From Anaerolineae bacterium (GTDB taxonomy: Bacteria > Chloroflexota > Anaerolineae > B4-G1): a DNA stretch of 41,516 nucleotides. The notes under the pieces are model-generated. The model searched no databases. It was not told where the DNA came from and was given only the letters and a program-made list of their open reading frames with translations. The translations under genes were made by a program, and so were the position numbers. The DNA is taken from positions 1 through 41,516 of the forward strand of contig JAUWNP010000017.1 of assembly GCA_030612585.1 (NCBI GenBank), read 5' to 3'. Each line of letters begins with the position of its first letter. Position 1 is the first letter of the stretch. Of the stretch, positions 1 to 6,746 are shown one piece after another.

Positions 1-24
1 GCGTTAGGATGGCGTCGCTGCCGC

Positions 25-1185
25 CTACAATCGTCCCAGGTTAAAGGTCATAAACTCGTCCCAGGCGTAGCGCAGAGGGGTGTACCAGCGGTCGCGGCCA
101 ATGCACCGGAAATAGGGTGAACGGAAGGATATGATCAGGTCGCCGATCTTGTAGCGGGGCAGGATGGGCGTTGAGACGACCAGGCTGCCCATCTCGCCGG
201 GCCGCATCTCGTGCAGCATCTTGATGCCTGACCTCGTTTGTACCTCGAAGAAGAACAGGTCATAGTTGGGCACCCAGGCTCGCTTCTCGTCTCGCTGCTG
301 GCCGAACATGCCCTCGGTGGTCCCATAGATCTCGCGGATGATGACTTTTCGTCCATAGAGCGCGTTGAGCGCCGGTTGATACTTGGTGTTGATTCCGGGT
401 ACGCTGCCCAACGTCACGATCTGTGTTTGCCACAGGTCTTTGGGGTAGACGGAGTGAGTTTTGCGCAGATAGCGGGCAAACTTGATGGTAGTCGGGCAGA
501 CGCCGCCCACCAGTGTGACGTTCTCATCTTTGCACTTTTGGTAGGCCAACTCGAAACGTGCTTCCCAGTCACGAATAGTTTTGCCGCCCCCAAGTTTGTC
601 GATTTCTTCTTGTGCCGGTTCGGAGCGGATAGGCGTAAAGGCCGAGACGTGCTTGGTATAGATGCCCGAACTATAACCGTACTCGACCTCGCGCTCCCCT
701 ACTTGCACCGTCCCCACGACCGAGGGGAAGTTCAGGTTAAGGTTGACCCCTTCGAACAAGTCGTACCGGCCGCTGGTCGCCACGTAGTTCATCATGGCCC
801 GCCCAGCGCTGATGCGCATCATCAGGTCGGTGTACGTCATCGGGATAAACTTGGACTCGTCCCCTGTCGTGCCCCGGGTGATCGCCCAGCCGACCGGCTC
901 TTCGTTGAGGAGCAGGCTCACATCCCCGGCCATTACCCGATCAATGAGCGGCTTATAGTCCTCGTAGGTGGCAACGGGGAACGCGCGGCGATAGTCTTCA
1001 ACACTCCCAACCTGAGAGGCAGTGTGTTGCTTGCCGTAGTCAGTCTGGGCATAGATCTGCAAAAAGCGATGTAGCACTTCTTGTTGGGCCTTTGCCGGAT
1101 CCGCTACGGCGTCGTGCCAGGGCTGTAGCAGGGCCTGGAGCATTTGCATCTGGGCGGGCTCAGCCGGTGGGTTGTCACTAGTCAT
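25..1185 (-). CDS. GH3-like acyl-adenylating enzyme
   Basis: A 386-residue protein of the GH3 (auxin-responsive promoter) branch of the ANL adenylating superfamily. Family members activate a carboxylate with ATP and often pass it to an amino acid; the bacterial substrates are mostly unknown. The ATP-binding loop reads ITRGTTGDESKFIP (about residue 101-114), the A5-like motif YGTTEGMFG lies near residue 288, and an RYKIGDLI stretch near 346 matches the hinge region. Plant GH3 proteins are about 550-600 residues, so this one seems to lack most of the C-terminal lid and may be a short bacterial form. The ATG is preceded by AGGAGAT at good spacing. No obvious partner lies next to it. The fold is clear; substrate and product are unknown. 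Confidence 0.85.
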   Translation of the reverse strand: MTSDNPPAEPAQMQMLQALLQPWHDAVADPAKAQQEVLHRFLQIYAQTDYGKQHTASQVGSVEDYRRAFPVATYEDYKPLIDRVMAGDVSLLLNEEPVGWAITRGTTGDESKFIPMTYTDLMMRISAGRAMMNYVATSGRYDLFEGVNLNLNFPSVVGTVQVGEREVEYGYSSGIYTKHVSAFTPIRSEPAQEEIDKLGGGKTIRDWEARFELAYQKCKDENVTLVGGVCPTTIKFARYLRKTHSVYPKDLWQTQIVTLGSVPGINTKYQPALNALYGRKVIIREIYGTTEGMFGQQRDEKRAWVPNYDLFFFEVQTRSGIKMLHEMRPGEMGSLVVSTPILPRYKIGDLIISFRSPYFRCIGRDRWYTPLRYAWDEFMTFNLGRL

Positions 1186-1227
1186 TAACTATCTCCTGAT
1201 CCTCGCCTTCCGGCCGCCCTACTTCCG

Positions 1228-1337
1228 TATCTTCTCAAAAACTTGGGGCGGGTGTAGGTCGGATTTGCTATCCGACCGGACGGCGGTTAGCAAAACCGCC
1301 CTACAGTCATCATCCCCCCCTGAATATTGAGAAGATA
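1228..1337. mobile_element. MITE-like element, copy A (110 bp)
   Basis: The ends are an 11-bp perfect inverted repeat, TATCTTCTCAA. Inside lie two hairpins, one with a GGTCGGAT stem and one with a GGCGGTT stem, together bounded by TGTAGG and CCTACA. The flanks are cctacttccg and cctgcttccg, a 10-bp direct repeat with one mismatch, as expected of a target-site duplication. It encodes nothing. Copy B is in inverse orientation and matches at about 104 of 110 positions by hand alignment. Confidence 0.85.
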
Positions 1338-1382
1338 CCTGCTTCCGTTGCATTGGCCGTGACTGGTTAAGACGCCTACCGG

Positions 1383-1799
1383 TCAGGAACCCCGTATGAA
1401 GCCGCGCAGCAACATGGACACGCCGATGGCGATCAGGATCAGCGGCCAGGTCACGTCCCAGCCGAACAGATTCCCCACCCCTATGCCCAGCAGGACGACG
1501 GCGAAAACGAGGGTGCCTCCCACCGCCCGCCGGTAGGACGGCATGAGCAGGCGAACGACCACCTCCAGAAGCACGATCCCCCCGGCCCCGACGAAGATGA
1601 GCCCCCAGGCATCCAGCCGCCCGAAGCGGATCAGGAATCCCATGTTCTCCGCGAGCAGCGCCACCCCGGCCCAGATGAGGATAGCGGCCCACACGACGGC
1701 GCTGAGCGGGTCACGACGCCATTTCTCGTCCCAACTCTTCTCTGCCTCTTTCTCGTGTTCTTTCTCTTCCTCTTTCCCGTGATACTCCCGATCAGACAT
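1383..1799 (-). CDS. Small integral membrane protein (LiaF-TM/DUF5668-like)
   Basis: A 138-residue protein with a highly charged, Glu/Lys-rich N-terminal 30 residues, probably cytoplasmic, followed by three or four hydrophobic helices (about 33-58, 62-85, 92-110, 112-132). The pattern of short helices with WPLILIAIGV near the end resembles the LiaF/DUF5668 membrane domain found in Gram-positive and Chloroflexota proteins. That assignment rests on pattern only and no function is claimed. The start is supported by AAAGGAGG seven bases before the ATG. A TATAAT preceded by TGG (extended -10, minus strand, 1841-1846) lies about 42 bp upstream. Repeat elements flank the gene on both sides. Confidence 0.7.
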   Translation of the reverse strand: MSDREYHGKEEEKEHEKEAEKSWDEKWRRDPLSAVVWAAILIWAGVALLAENMGFLIRFGRLDAWGLIFVGAGGIVLLEVVVRLLMPSYRRAVGGTLVFAVVLLGIGVGNLFGWDVTWPLILIAIGVSMLLRGFIRGS

Positions 1800-1889
1800 G
1801 ATTCCCTCCTTTCATACACGGTGTACCAGCATCCTCCAGCATTATACCATACATTTCCAGTTGTGGCGTAATCACAGCGATGTGGCGCA

Positions 1890-1956
1890 GGTTCTCCATA
1901 GTGGCGGTTAGCAAAACCGCCCTACGCTGCCCTTGCCCCAAGATATTGAGAAGGTA
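1890..1956. mobile_element. Degraded MITE-like copy C
   Basis: It retains a good right end (TTGAGAAGGTA, one mismatch from copy A), a poor left end (GGTTCTCC), and only the GGCGGTT hairpin of the two-hairpin core. No convincing target duplication is visible. It is probably an internally deleted relative of the 110-bp element. Confidence 0.6.
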
Positions 1957-1980
1957 CGTGCGTTGCACCTGATAGATTCC

Positions 1981-3051
1981 TCACTCCCTCGCTTCCACCA
2001 TCCAGCGCTGAGCATCTAGTACCCAACAGTACAGCCGGTATCGCAACGACGCGTAGACCCGATCCCACACACCCACGCTGCGCACCAGACGCCCGCTGAA
2101 GCCTCGCTTGTTGCGGTAGAGGCCCCACAGTCCATCCCGCCGCTGCGTGAACTCGGCCTCCAAGTTCGCCTCGTCCTCGTCGGGGACACCCCCCAGGTCG
2201 TAGGTGGTGCAGCCCAACGATTTGGCCCAGCACATTGCCTCCCACCGGAGCAGGTAGTTGGGCATCTTCTCACGGTGAATATTACCTGAGGCTCCGTAGA
2301 AATACCAGGACCGCGGCGGGAACGCAAAGACCATCTCCGCCGCCACCGGCTCCCCCTCCACCTCGGCCAGAAGCAGCCGCGCCCAGTTCCGAGGCACGAA
2401 CAACCGGTAGGCCGCCTCGTAGTAGGCCGGGGCGTGGACGCCGAAACGATCTCGCGCGGCAGTGGCGGCCATCAGTGCGTGGAAGGCCGGCAGGTCAGCC
2501 TCGGTCGCCTCCCGCACCGTCACCCCCTTACGGGTCGCCAGCCGCACGTTGTAGCGCGTCTTCGACTTCATCGCCGCCAGGATCGCCTCTTCGTCGGGAG
2601 AGATGTCCACGACGATGGTGCGGCGGGGTTGGATGCTGCTTACCGGGGCGGGGCGGAAGCCGAGTGTGTGCAGTCGCTCGCGGTGAATGGGCTCATCGGG
2701 CAGGTCGGGTTCGACGATAAGGACAATGCTGCCTCGCGACCGGGCAGCGCGATCGAGGGCTGCCAGAAGCGCCGCCACTTGCTCCTCGTCGGCCCAGTCC
2801 ACCAGCGGCCCTTTGGGGACGTAGGCCAGGCAGCCCAACCCGGCCGGCAAGCGCCGGTAGAGCACCTGCGCCCCGGCGACCAGTTCACCCCCTCGGCTCA
2901 GCCCCACCCGCTCGTCGGCCCACCCGAACTGAGCCTTGAGCGCACCCCAGGGGCTGGTCTGGAGAACGTGGGCGTCGGGACGTTCAGCAACGAACCGGTC
3001 CCAGGCGTCGGATGCAATGGAAATGGGGATGCGGGTTTGTGTCCTAGTCAT
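1981..3051 (-). CDS. FemAB-like peptidoglycan-bridge / GNAT aminoacyltransferase
   Basis: A 356-residue protein with the double-GNAT layout of FemA/FemX: an N-terminal half starting VLQTSPWGALKAQFGW (about residue 29-44) and a C-terminal half with KSKTRYNVRLATRKGV (about 163-178) and the family-typical YFYGASG segment. FemX-type enzymes add amino acids from charged tRNA to lipid II, but many Chloroflexota members have no proven substrate. Family membership is firm; the bridge role is inference. The ATG has no strong Shine-Dalgarno sequence and is preceded by tandem TCATTGG-type repeats. The downstream SAM methyltransferase is read towards this gene on the same strand, so co-transcription is possible. 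Confidence 0.85.
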   Translation of the reverse strand: MTRTQTRIPISIASDAWDRFVAERPDAHVLQTSPWGALKAQFGWADERVGLSRGGELVAGAQVLYRRLPAGLGCLAYVPKGPLVDWADEEQVAALLAALDRAARSRGSIVLIVEPDLPDEPIHRERLHTLGFRPAPVSSIQPRRTIVVDISPDEEAILAAMKSKTRYNVRLATRKGVTVREATEADLPAFHALMAATAARDRFGVHAPAYYEAAYRLFVPRNWARLLLAEVEGEPVAAEMVFAFPPRSWYFYGASGNIHREKMPNYLLRWEAMCWAKSLGCTTYDLGGVPDEDEANLEAEFTQRRDGLWGLYRNKRGFSGRLVRSVGVWDRVYASLRYRLYCWVLDAQRWMVEARE

Positions 3052-3061
3052 TAATCATTTG

Positions 3062-3118
3062 CCATTGTTCATTGGTCATTGGTCATTGGTCATTGTTCAT
3101 CGTTCATCGTTCATCGTT
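3062..3118. repeat. Short tandem spacer repeat (TCATTGG/TCATCGT)
   Basis: Imperfect 7-8 bp tandem units of the form TCATTGG then TCATCGT fill the gap between the methyltransferase 3' end and the FemAB-like gene. Similar spacers recur at several other gene junctions in this window. Confidence 0.75.
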
Positions 3119-3940
3119 CCGCCGGGCCACGACGAGCAGGCCACCGCCCTTCTCGCCGGGTGGTACGTCCATCTCATAATAGGGTCGCCAGCGGCGGCCA
3201 AGGCTCCGCACGACGGCACGGCGCAGGAGAACCTGATAGCCCAGAGGCCGCAACCGGGGCGAGACCAGCAACCCCCACGCCGACCTTGGTCGGTTCACAC
3301 CGCAGCGGTCGTTCATCCGGTCCCACAGCCGCTCGACTTCCTCCGGGATGTAGTAGCGCGCCTTGACCAGCGTCATCCCGGCGGCGCTCAGAATGTCACG
3401 CCATTCGCCGGGCGGGTGGTAGTGGTGATGCCCCAGCCATACGTCCACACCGGCTGCGTACCACTTCGCCTGCTCCACGTTTCCGGCTTCCATTGCCCGG
3501 ATGTAGCCGTCGAGCAGGAGGTCGAAGGCGTCGGAGGGGACGGTGAAGACAAATTGGCCGCCGGGCCGCAGCACCCGCCCCACCTCGCGCACTACCGGCT
3601 CCACTTCGGGAATGTGCTCCAGGACTGAGTTGCTGAAGACGGTGGCGAATGCACCGCTGGTATAGGGCAGACGATGACCATCGGCCAGGTCCACGTGGCG
3701 GTACACACCAGATTGGGCCGCCTGCTGCAGTTGATCCACCCAGGGGTCGAGTCCCACGTCCACCCGACCTTCCGTCCCGAAGAGCACCTGCCCGATCAGT
3801 CCATCGCCGCAGCCCAGGTCGAGCAGGGGGCGCTCGTACTGCTCCTCCGCTGCCACGCGCAACTCGACCGCCCGCCACAGCGCCACGGGCGGGGCGAACC
3901 AGTACGCCGTCAATAACTCGGTAAGATAGTCTCGCGTCAT
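3104..3940 (-). CDS. SAM-dependent class I methyltransferase
   Basis: A 278-residue methyltransferase. Motif I reads LLDLGCGDGLIG (about residue 38-49), a motif II/III acidic residue follows in RVDVGLDPW, and VFSNSVLEHIPEVEPVVREVGRVL is the Methyltransf_11 hallmark with the post-motif loop. The frame is open further upstream, but those codons look like non-coding sequence. The ATG encoding MTRDYLTELL places motif I at its usual distance, so it is preferred although the Shine-Dalgarno sequence is weak. The acceptor is unknown. The C-terminus runs into the tandem TCATCGT repeat, which supplies the last few codons. Confident on fold, not on substrate. Confidence 0.8.
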   Translation of the reverse strand: MTRDYLTELLTAYWFAPPVALWRAVELRVAAEEQYERPLLDLGCGDGLIGQVLFGTEGRVDVGLDPWVDQLQQAAQSGVYRHVDLADGHRLPYTSGAFATVFSNSVLEHIPEVEPVVREVGRVLRPGGQFVFTVPSDAFDLLLDGYIRAMEAGNVEQAKWYAAGVDVWLGHHHYHPPGEWRDILSAAGMTLVKARYYIPEEVERLWDRMNDRCGVNRPRSAWGLLVSPRLRPLGYQVLLRRAVVRSLGRRWRPYYEMDVPPGEKGGGLLVVARRNDER

Positions 3941-4093
3941 CTCAGCAGTTAGCCTTGTCAAGTTACATAGTGGCTCGGTCCGGAGACCAGCCACAGCAGT
4001 GACGATACAGGGCAGTATACCGCAGGCAGCGTGGAGTGTCAAAGGGAAAAGCCCCGCGACCTGCAAGGGCCACGGGGCGGTGAAGAATTCCTC

Positions 4094-4373
4094 TTAGCGA
4101 CGGCAGTGGCTCAGATAATCTTCGATGGGAATACTCTCACCAGATCTGTAAGCCGCTCGGGCCTCTGCGATGCAGGCGATGTGCTCAGGGTTGGAGAGCA
4201 AGGCCAACTCCTCTTGCATCTCCTCGTATTCCTCGACGCTCACGACGAGTGCCTGGGGTTTGCCGAAGCGGGTGAGGATGTAAACGGTCTCGTTTTTCTT
4301 CACCTCCTCAAATAACGCCCTTCAGCCGCCGCTGCGCCTGTTCCACTGTCACAGTTCTGGTCACATCAGTCAT
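4094..4373 (-). pseudogene. Phd/YefM-type antitoxin, frameshifted, without toxin
   Basis: The main frame encodes NETVYILTRFGKPQALVVSVEEYEEMQEEL, in pieces the classic core of the Phd/YefM (prevent-host-death) antitoxin family. That frame lacks the N-terminus and has only a GTG at 4303 with no free ribosome site. Upstream, an ATG at 4373 opens MTDVTRTVTVEQAQRRLKGVI, a typical YefM N-terminal DNA-binding strand and helix, then meets a TGA. The halves join by a one-base shift around 4308-4322, giving about 91 residues, the normal family length. No RelE, YoeB or Doc toxin is adjacent. It is either a decayed orphan antitoxin or carries one sequencing error. Confidence 0.7.
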
Positions 4374-4764
4374 CGCAGTTCTCCGAGAAGATTATATAGC
4401 CTGCTGCATAACTTGTCAAACAAGCGAATATGTTTCGCTAACCTTTACTACCCAGGCGTCATTCCGAGCAGCCTGTCCTGAGCCTGCCGAAGGAACCGAA
4501 AGGAGCGCAGCAGCCTGCCCTGCCACCGCGAGTACCACCGCGAGTACTCGTGGCGGGGCTCCACTGCGAGAGTACTCTCGTGGCAGGCGTGGCGGTGAGC
4601 CTGTCGAAGGGACTGAAGGAAGTCGAGGAATCTGGTCGCTCTTGCCGCCGAAAACCGAGATTCCTCGACTCGCTGCGCTCGCTCGGAATGACGTGTTGTG
4701 GGAAGCCTGGGTAGTAACCGGTAACCTCGTTCGTGAGGCAACACGAGGGAAAAGCCCTGCTCAC
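4374..4764. other. Gene-free stretch, mostly repeat element
   Basis: No credible gene is present. The interval is dominated by the large inverted-repeat element described separately. Apparent reading frames here, with SERSESRN- and LRQAQDRL-type peptides, are translations of the palindromic repeats. Confidence 0.7.
4445..4717. repeat. Composite nested palindromic element (273 bp)
   Basis: The outer ends are a perfect 13-bp inverted repeat, TTACTACCCAGGC and its complement. Just inside is a second inverted pair, GTCATTCCGAGC and GCTCGGAATGAC. The centre holds hairpins such as CACTGCGAGAGTACTCTCG. This looks like nested insertion of one palindromic repeat into another. No protein is encoded. 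Confidence 0.75.
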
Positions 4765-5907
4765 TTATGGGCAGTCCGGTGGGCCGCCCGGCAGGCCGCC
4801 ATCGTTGTATTGCTCCAGCGTGTTCGCCAATGCTACCGCTTGCTGCCCTTCAGGCAGACTGGGGCTGACGTCGTAGGGAAGCGTGCCCGCATAGTTGCCA
4901 AGCCAGGTGTCGGCTGCGGCGATGGTGGCGGCGATGGTCGAATTATCAGCGCCGTTGGCGACGTTCAGCCTGGCAGCGATTAGTTGTCGAGCCAGGATCA
5001 GACTGGCGTCACCCCTGGTTGGCTCACTCAAGAGACCAAGCAACTCGGCCTGGGTATAGATTTCGTGGCCCAAGATCAGTGAATCCACTGCCCAGACATC
5101 AGGGTGATTCTTCCAGTAACCGAGGCTGTAGACACAGCCTTGGCTCTCTGGCATCGCGGTGGATGGCACCGTCGTCGCAGTAGCGGCCAGCGGGATAGGC
5201 GTCTCGGCCAGTTCAATCGTCTCCGTCTGTTTGGGAGTCTCTGTGGGTATGACTGTCGCGCCGGGTTTGGCCATCGCCGCAGGAGTCCTCGTCGGTACCA
5301 GAACACCGGTGGGGTCAGGCGATCCGGTGGGCTGAACCAGCGCGGTCGGTTGGGGTACCTCGGTCGGCTCTTGCGAGCCGTCGGTCGGCGTGGGGGTTGA
5401 ACTGGAGACGGGCGTGCCGGATGGCTCGGGTGTCGGAGAGGACAAGGAGGTGATTCTGGCCAGTGGGGTAGTAACAGGTTGGGCCGGTGGCAGCCACAGC
5501 CAGACCTCTTCCATCGTCCGCTTGACAGGATAGAGCGGTGAGTCAGGTAAAACACCACTGGCCGCTATGATCAACCCGGTACCCAAGATGCAGGCGCAAG
5601 CGCAGAGTAAGACCAACCTGATCGCCACCCGACGCCAGGTCAGCGCGATTGTGGGATGGGGACTCCGGACTGGTTGAACAGATGGGATGCTTTCGGCAGC
5701 GGCCAGAAAACGCGCCTCGATCCGCGCCCTGGCTTCAGGGGCGAGGCTGGGCCTGTCCACGGTCTGCGCTCGCTCAGCCGCCCGCAGCAACGGCTCCAAT
5801 TCACCGATCAGGTCAGGGTATTGATCCAGGCACTCCTGGACCGTCGCCCGGCCGGCGGTTATCTGCTCCAGACAAGTTTCAAGAATAGCGGCGATATCTT
5901 GCAACAT
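4765..5907 (-). CDS. DUF5667-type membrane protein, probable anti-sigma partner
   Basis: A 380-residue single-pass protein. Residues 1-90 are cytoplasmic and contain QYPDLIGELEPLLRAAERA, typical of proteins encoded after ECF sigma factors. A membrane helix follows (about 95-118), then VLPDSPLYPVKRTMEEVWL, the DUF5667 signature. A long Pro/Thr/Ser linker (about 150-255) leads to a C-terminal extracellular module beginning YSLGYWKNHPDVW with RGDASLILARQLIAARLN. It starts six bases after the sigma-factor stop, so the two are surely co-transcribed. The likely role is to hold or release the sigma factor in response to an envelope signal. This is inferred from position and architecture; direct binding is not shown by sequence. 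Confidence 0.8.
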   Translation of the reverse strand: MLQDIAAILETCLEQITAGRATVQECLDQYPDLIGELEPLLRAAERAQTVDRPSLAPEARARIEARFLAAAESIPSVQPVRSPHPTIALTWRRVAIRLVLLCACACILGTGLIIAASGVLPDSPLYPVKRTMEEVWLWLPPAQPVTTPLARITSLSSPTPEPSGTPVSSSTPTPTDGSQEPTEVPQPTALVQPTGSPDPTGVLVPTRTPAAMAKPGATVIPTETPKQTETIELAETPIPLAATATTVPSTAMPESQGCVYSLGYWKNHPDVWAVDSLILGHEIYTQAELLGLLSEPTRGDASLILARQLIAARLNVANGADNSTIAATIAAADTWLGNYAGTLPYDVSPSLPEGQQAVALANTLEQYNDGGLPGGPPDCP

Positions 5908-5913
5908 ACTGTT

Positions 5914-6468
5914 CTACCTGATACCTTTCCTCTGTTCGCCCATCAGTCGGGCCAGCGAAGCCAGAGCGCGATGTTGCAGCGCCTTGATGGCTCCGACGGT
6001 CTTCCCCATCACAGCAGCGGCTTGGGCCAGGCTCATCTCCTCGACAAAGCGCAGGATGATGACCTGCTGCTGGACGTCGGTCAAGCGGCGCAAGGCCGCT
6101 GCCAGATCGCTTCGCTCAATGTGAGCGCTGGCGATCACCTCGGGGTCGCTTCCGGTCGCCGCTATCTTGTCCGACAACTCTATCTCCTGGTATCGCCCGG
6201 CCCGGCGCCAGTGGTCGGCAGTGCGAGCGCGGGCGATGCGGTAGAGCCAGGCGATAAGAGGCACACCGGTGTACCGGTACTCCCCCAGACCCTCCAGCGC
6301 CCTGAGAAAGACCTCGGCCGTCAGGTCTTCGGCCACAGTTGGGTCACCCACCCGCAGGTAGACGTAGCGATAGATCGCGTCAACGTGACGACGGTACAGC
6401 TCACCGAGGGCTGCTCGATCTCCTCGTTGAGCCCGTTCGATTAGTTGCCTTTCATCATCCTGCGGCAC
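5914..6468 (-). CDS. ECF-type sigma-70 family RNA polymerase sigma factor
   Basis: A 184-residue ECF sigma factor. Region 2 spans about residue 20-90, with ELYRRHVDAIYRYVYLRVGD, the core-binding DLTAEVFLRAL and the -10-reading AWLYRIARARTADHWRR. Region 4 (about 118-172) holds RLTDVQQQVIILRFVEEMSLAQAAAVMGKTVGAIK-type helix-turn-helix sequence in pieces. The start is a GTG with GAGGTG six bases upstream; no better ATG exists. A minus-strand TATAAT lies at 6511-6516. The DUF5667 protein follows directly. The pair probably controls an envelope or extracellular regulon; targets cannot be read from this window. Confidence 0.9.
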   Translation of the reverse strand: MPQDDERQLIERAQRGDRAALGELYRRHVDAIYRYVYLRVGDPTVAEDLTAEVFLRALEGLGEYRYTGVPLIAWLYRIARARTADHWRRAGRYQEIELSDKIAATGSDPEVIASAHIERSDLAAALRRLTDVQQQVIILRFVEEMSLAQAAAVMGKTVGAIKALQHRALASLARLMGEQRKGIR

Positions 6469-6590
6469 GAATTCACCTCAACCGTGATTGTCCCGTGCAT
6501 TCGTGCATCTATTATACCGCACCTACCTCTGAAAAGATACTGACGCGACCGTATCCTTTTTGAGTCTTCAACGGTAATACCTATGTCAGG

Positions 6591-6700
6591 TATCTTCTCA
6601 ATATTTAGGGGGAGATGACGACTGTAGGGCGGTTTTGCTAACCGCCGTCCGGTCGGATAGCAAATCCGACCTACACCCGCCCTGATTTTTTGAGAAGATA
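6591..6700. mobile_element. MITE-like element, copy B (110 bp)
   Basis: Same length, ends (TATCTTCTCAA) and two-hairpin core as copy A, in inverse orientation. It is flanked by perfect 10-bp direct repeats ctatgtcagg at 6581-6590 and 6701-6710, a clear target-site duplication. It sits 46 bp upstream of the clostripain-like gene, in its leader or promoter zone. Confidence 0.92.
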
Positions 6701-6746
6701 CTATGTCAGGTACAAGCAAATCTACGGGCGAAAGGAGAGATTAAGA

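Noticed and set aside
238..1074. 278-codon plus-strand frame opposite the GH3-like gene
   Set aside because: Shadow frame; the minus strand has family motifs, a ribosome site and normal codon pattern.
4448..4764. Overlapping 98-101 codon frames with SERSES-type peptides
   Set aside because: Translation of palindromic repeats; similar peptides appear wherever these repeats occur.
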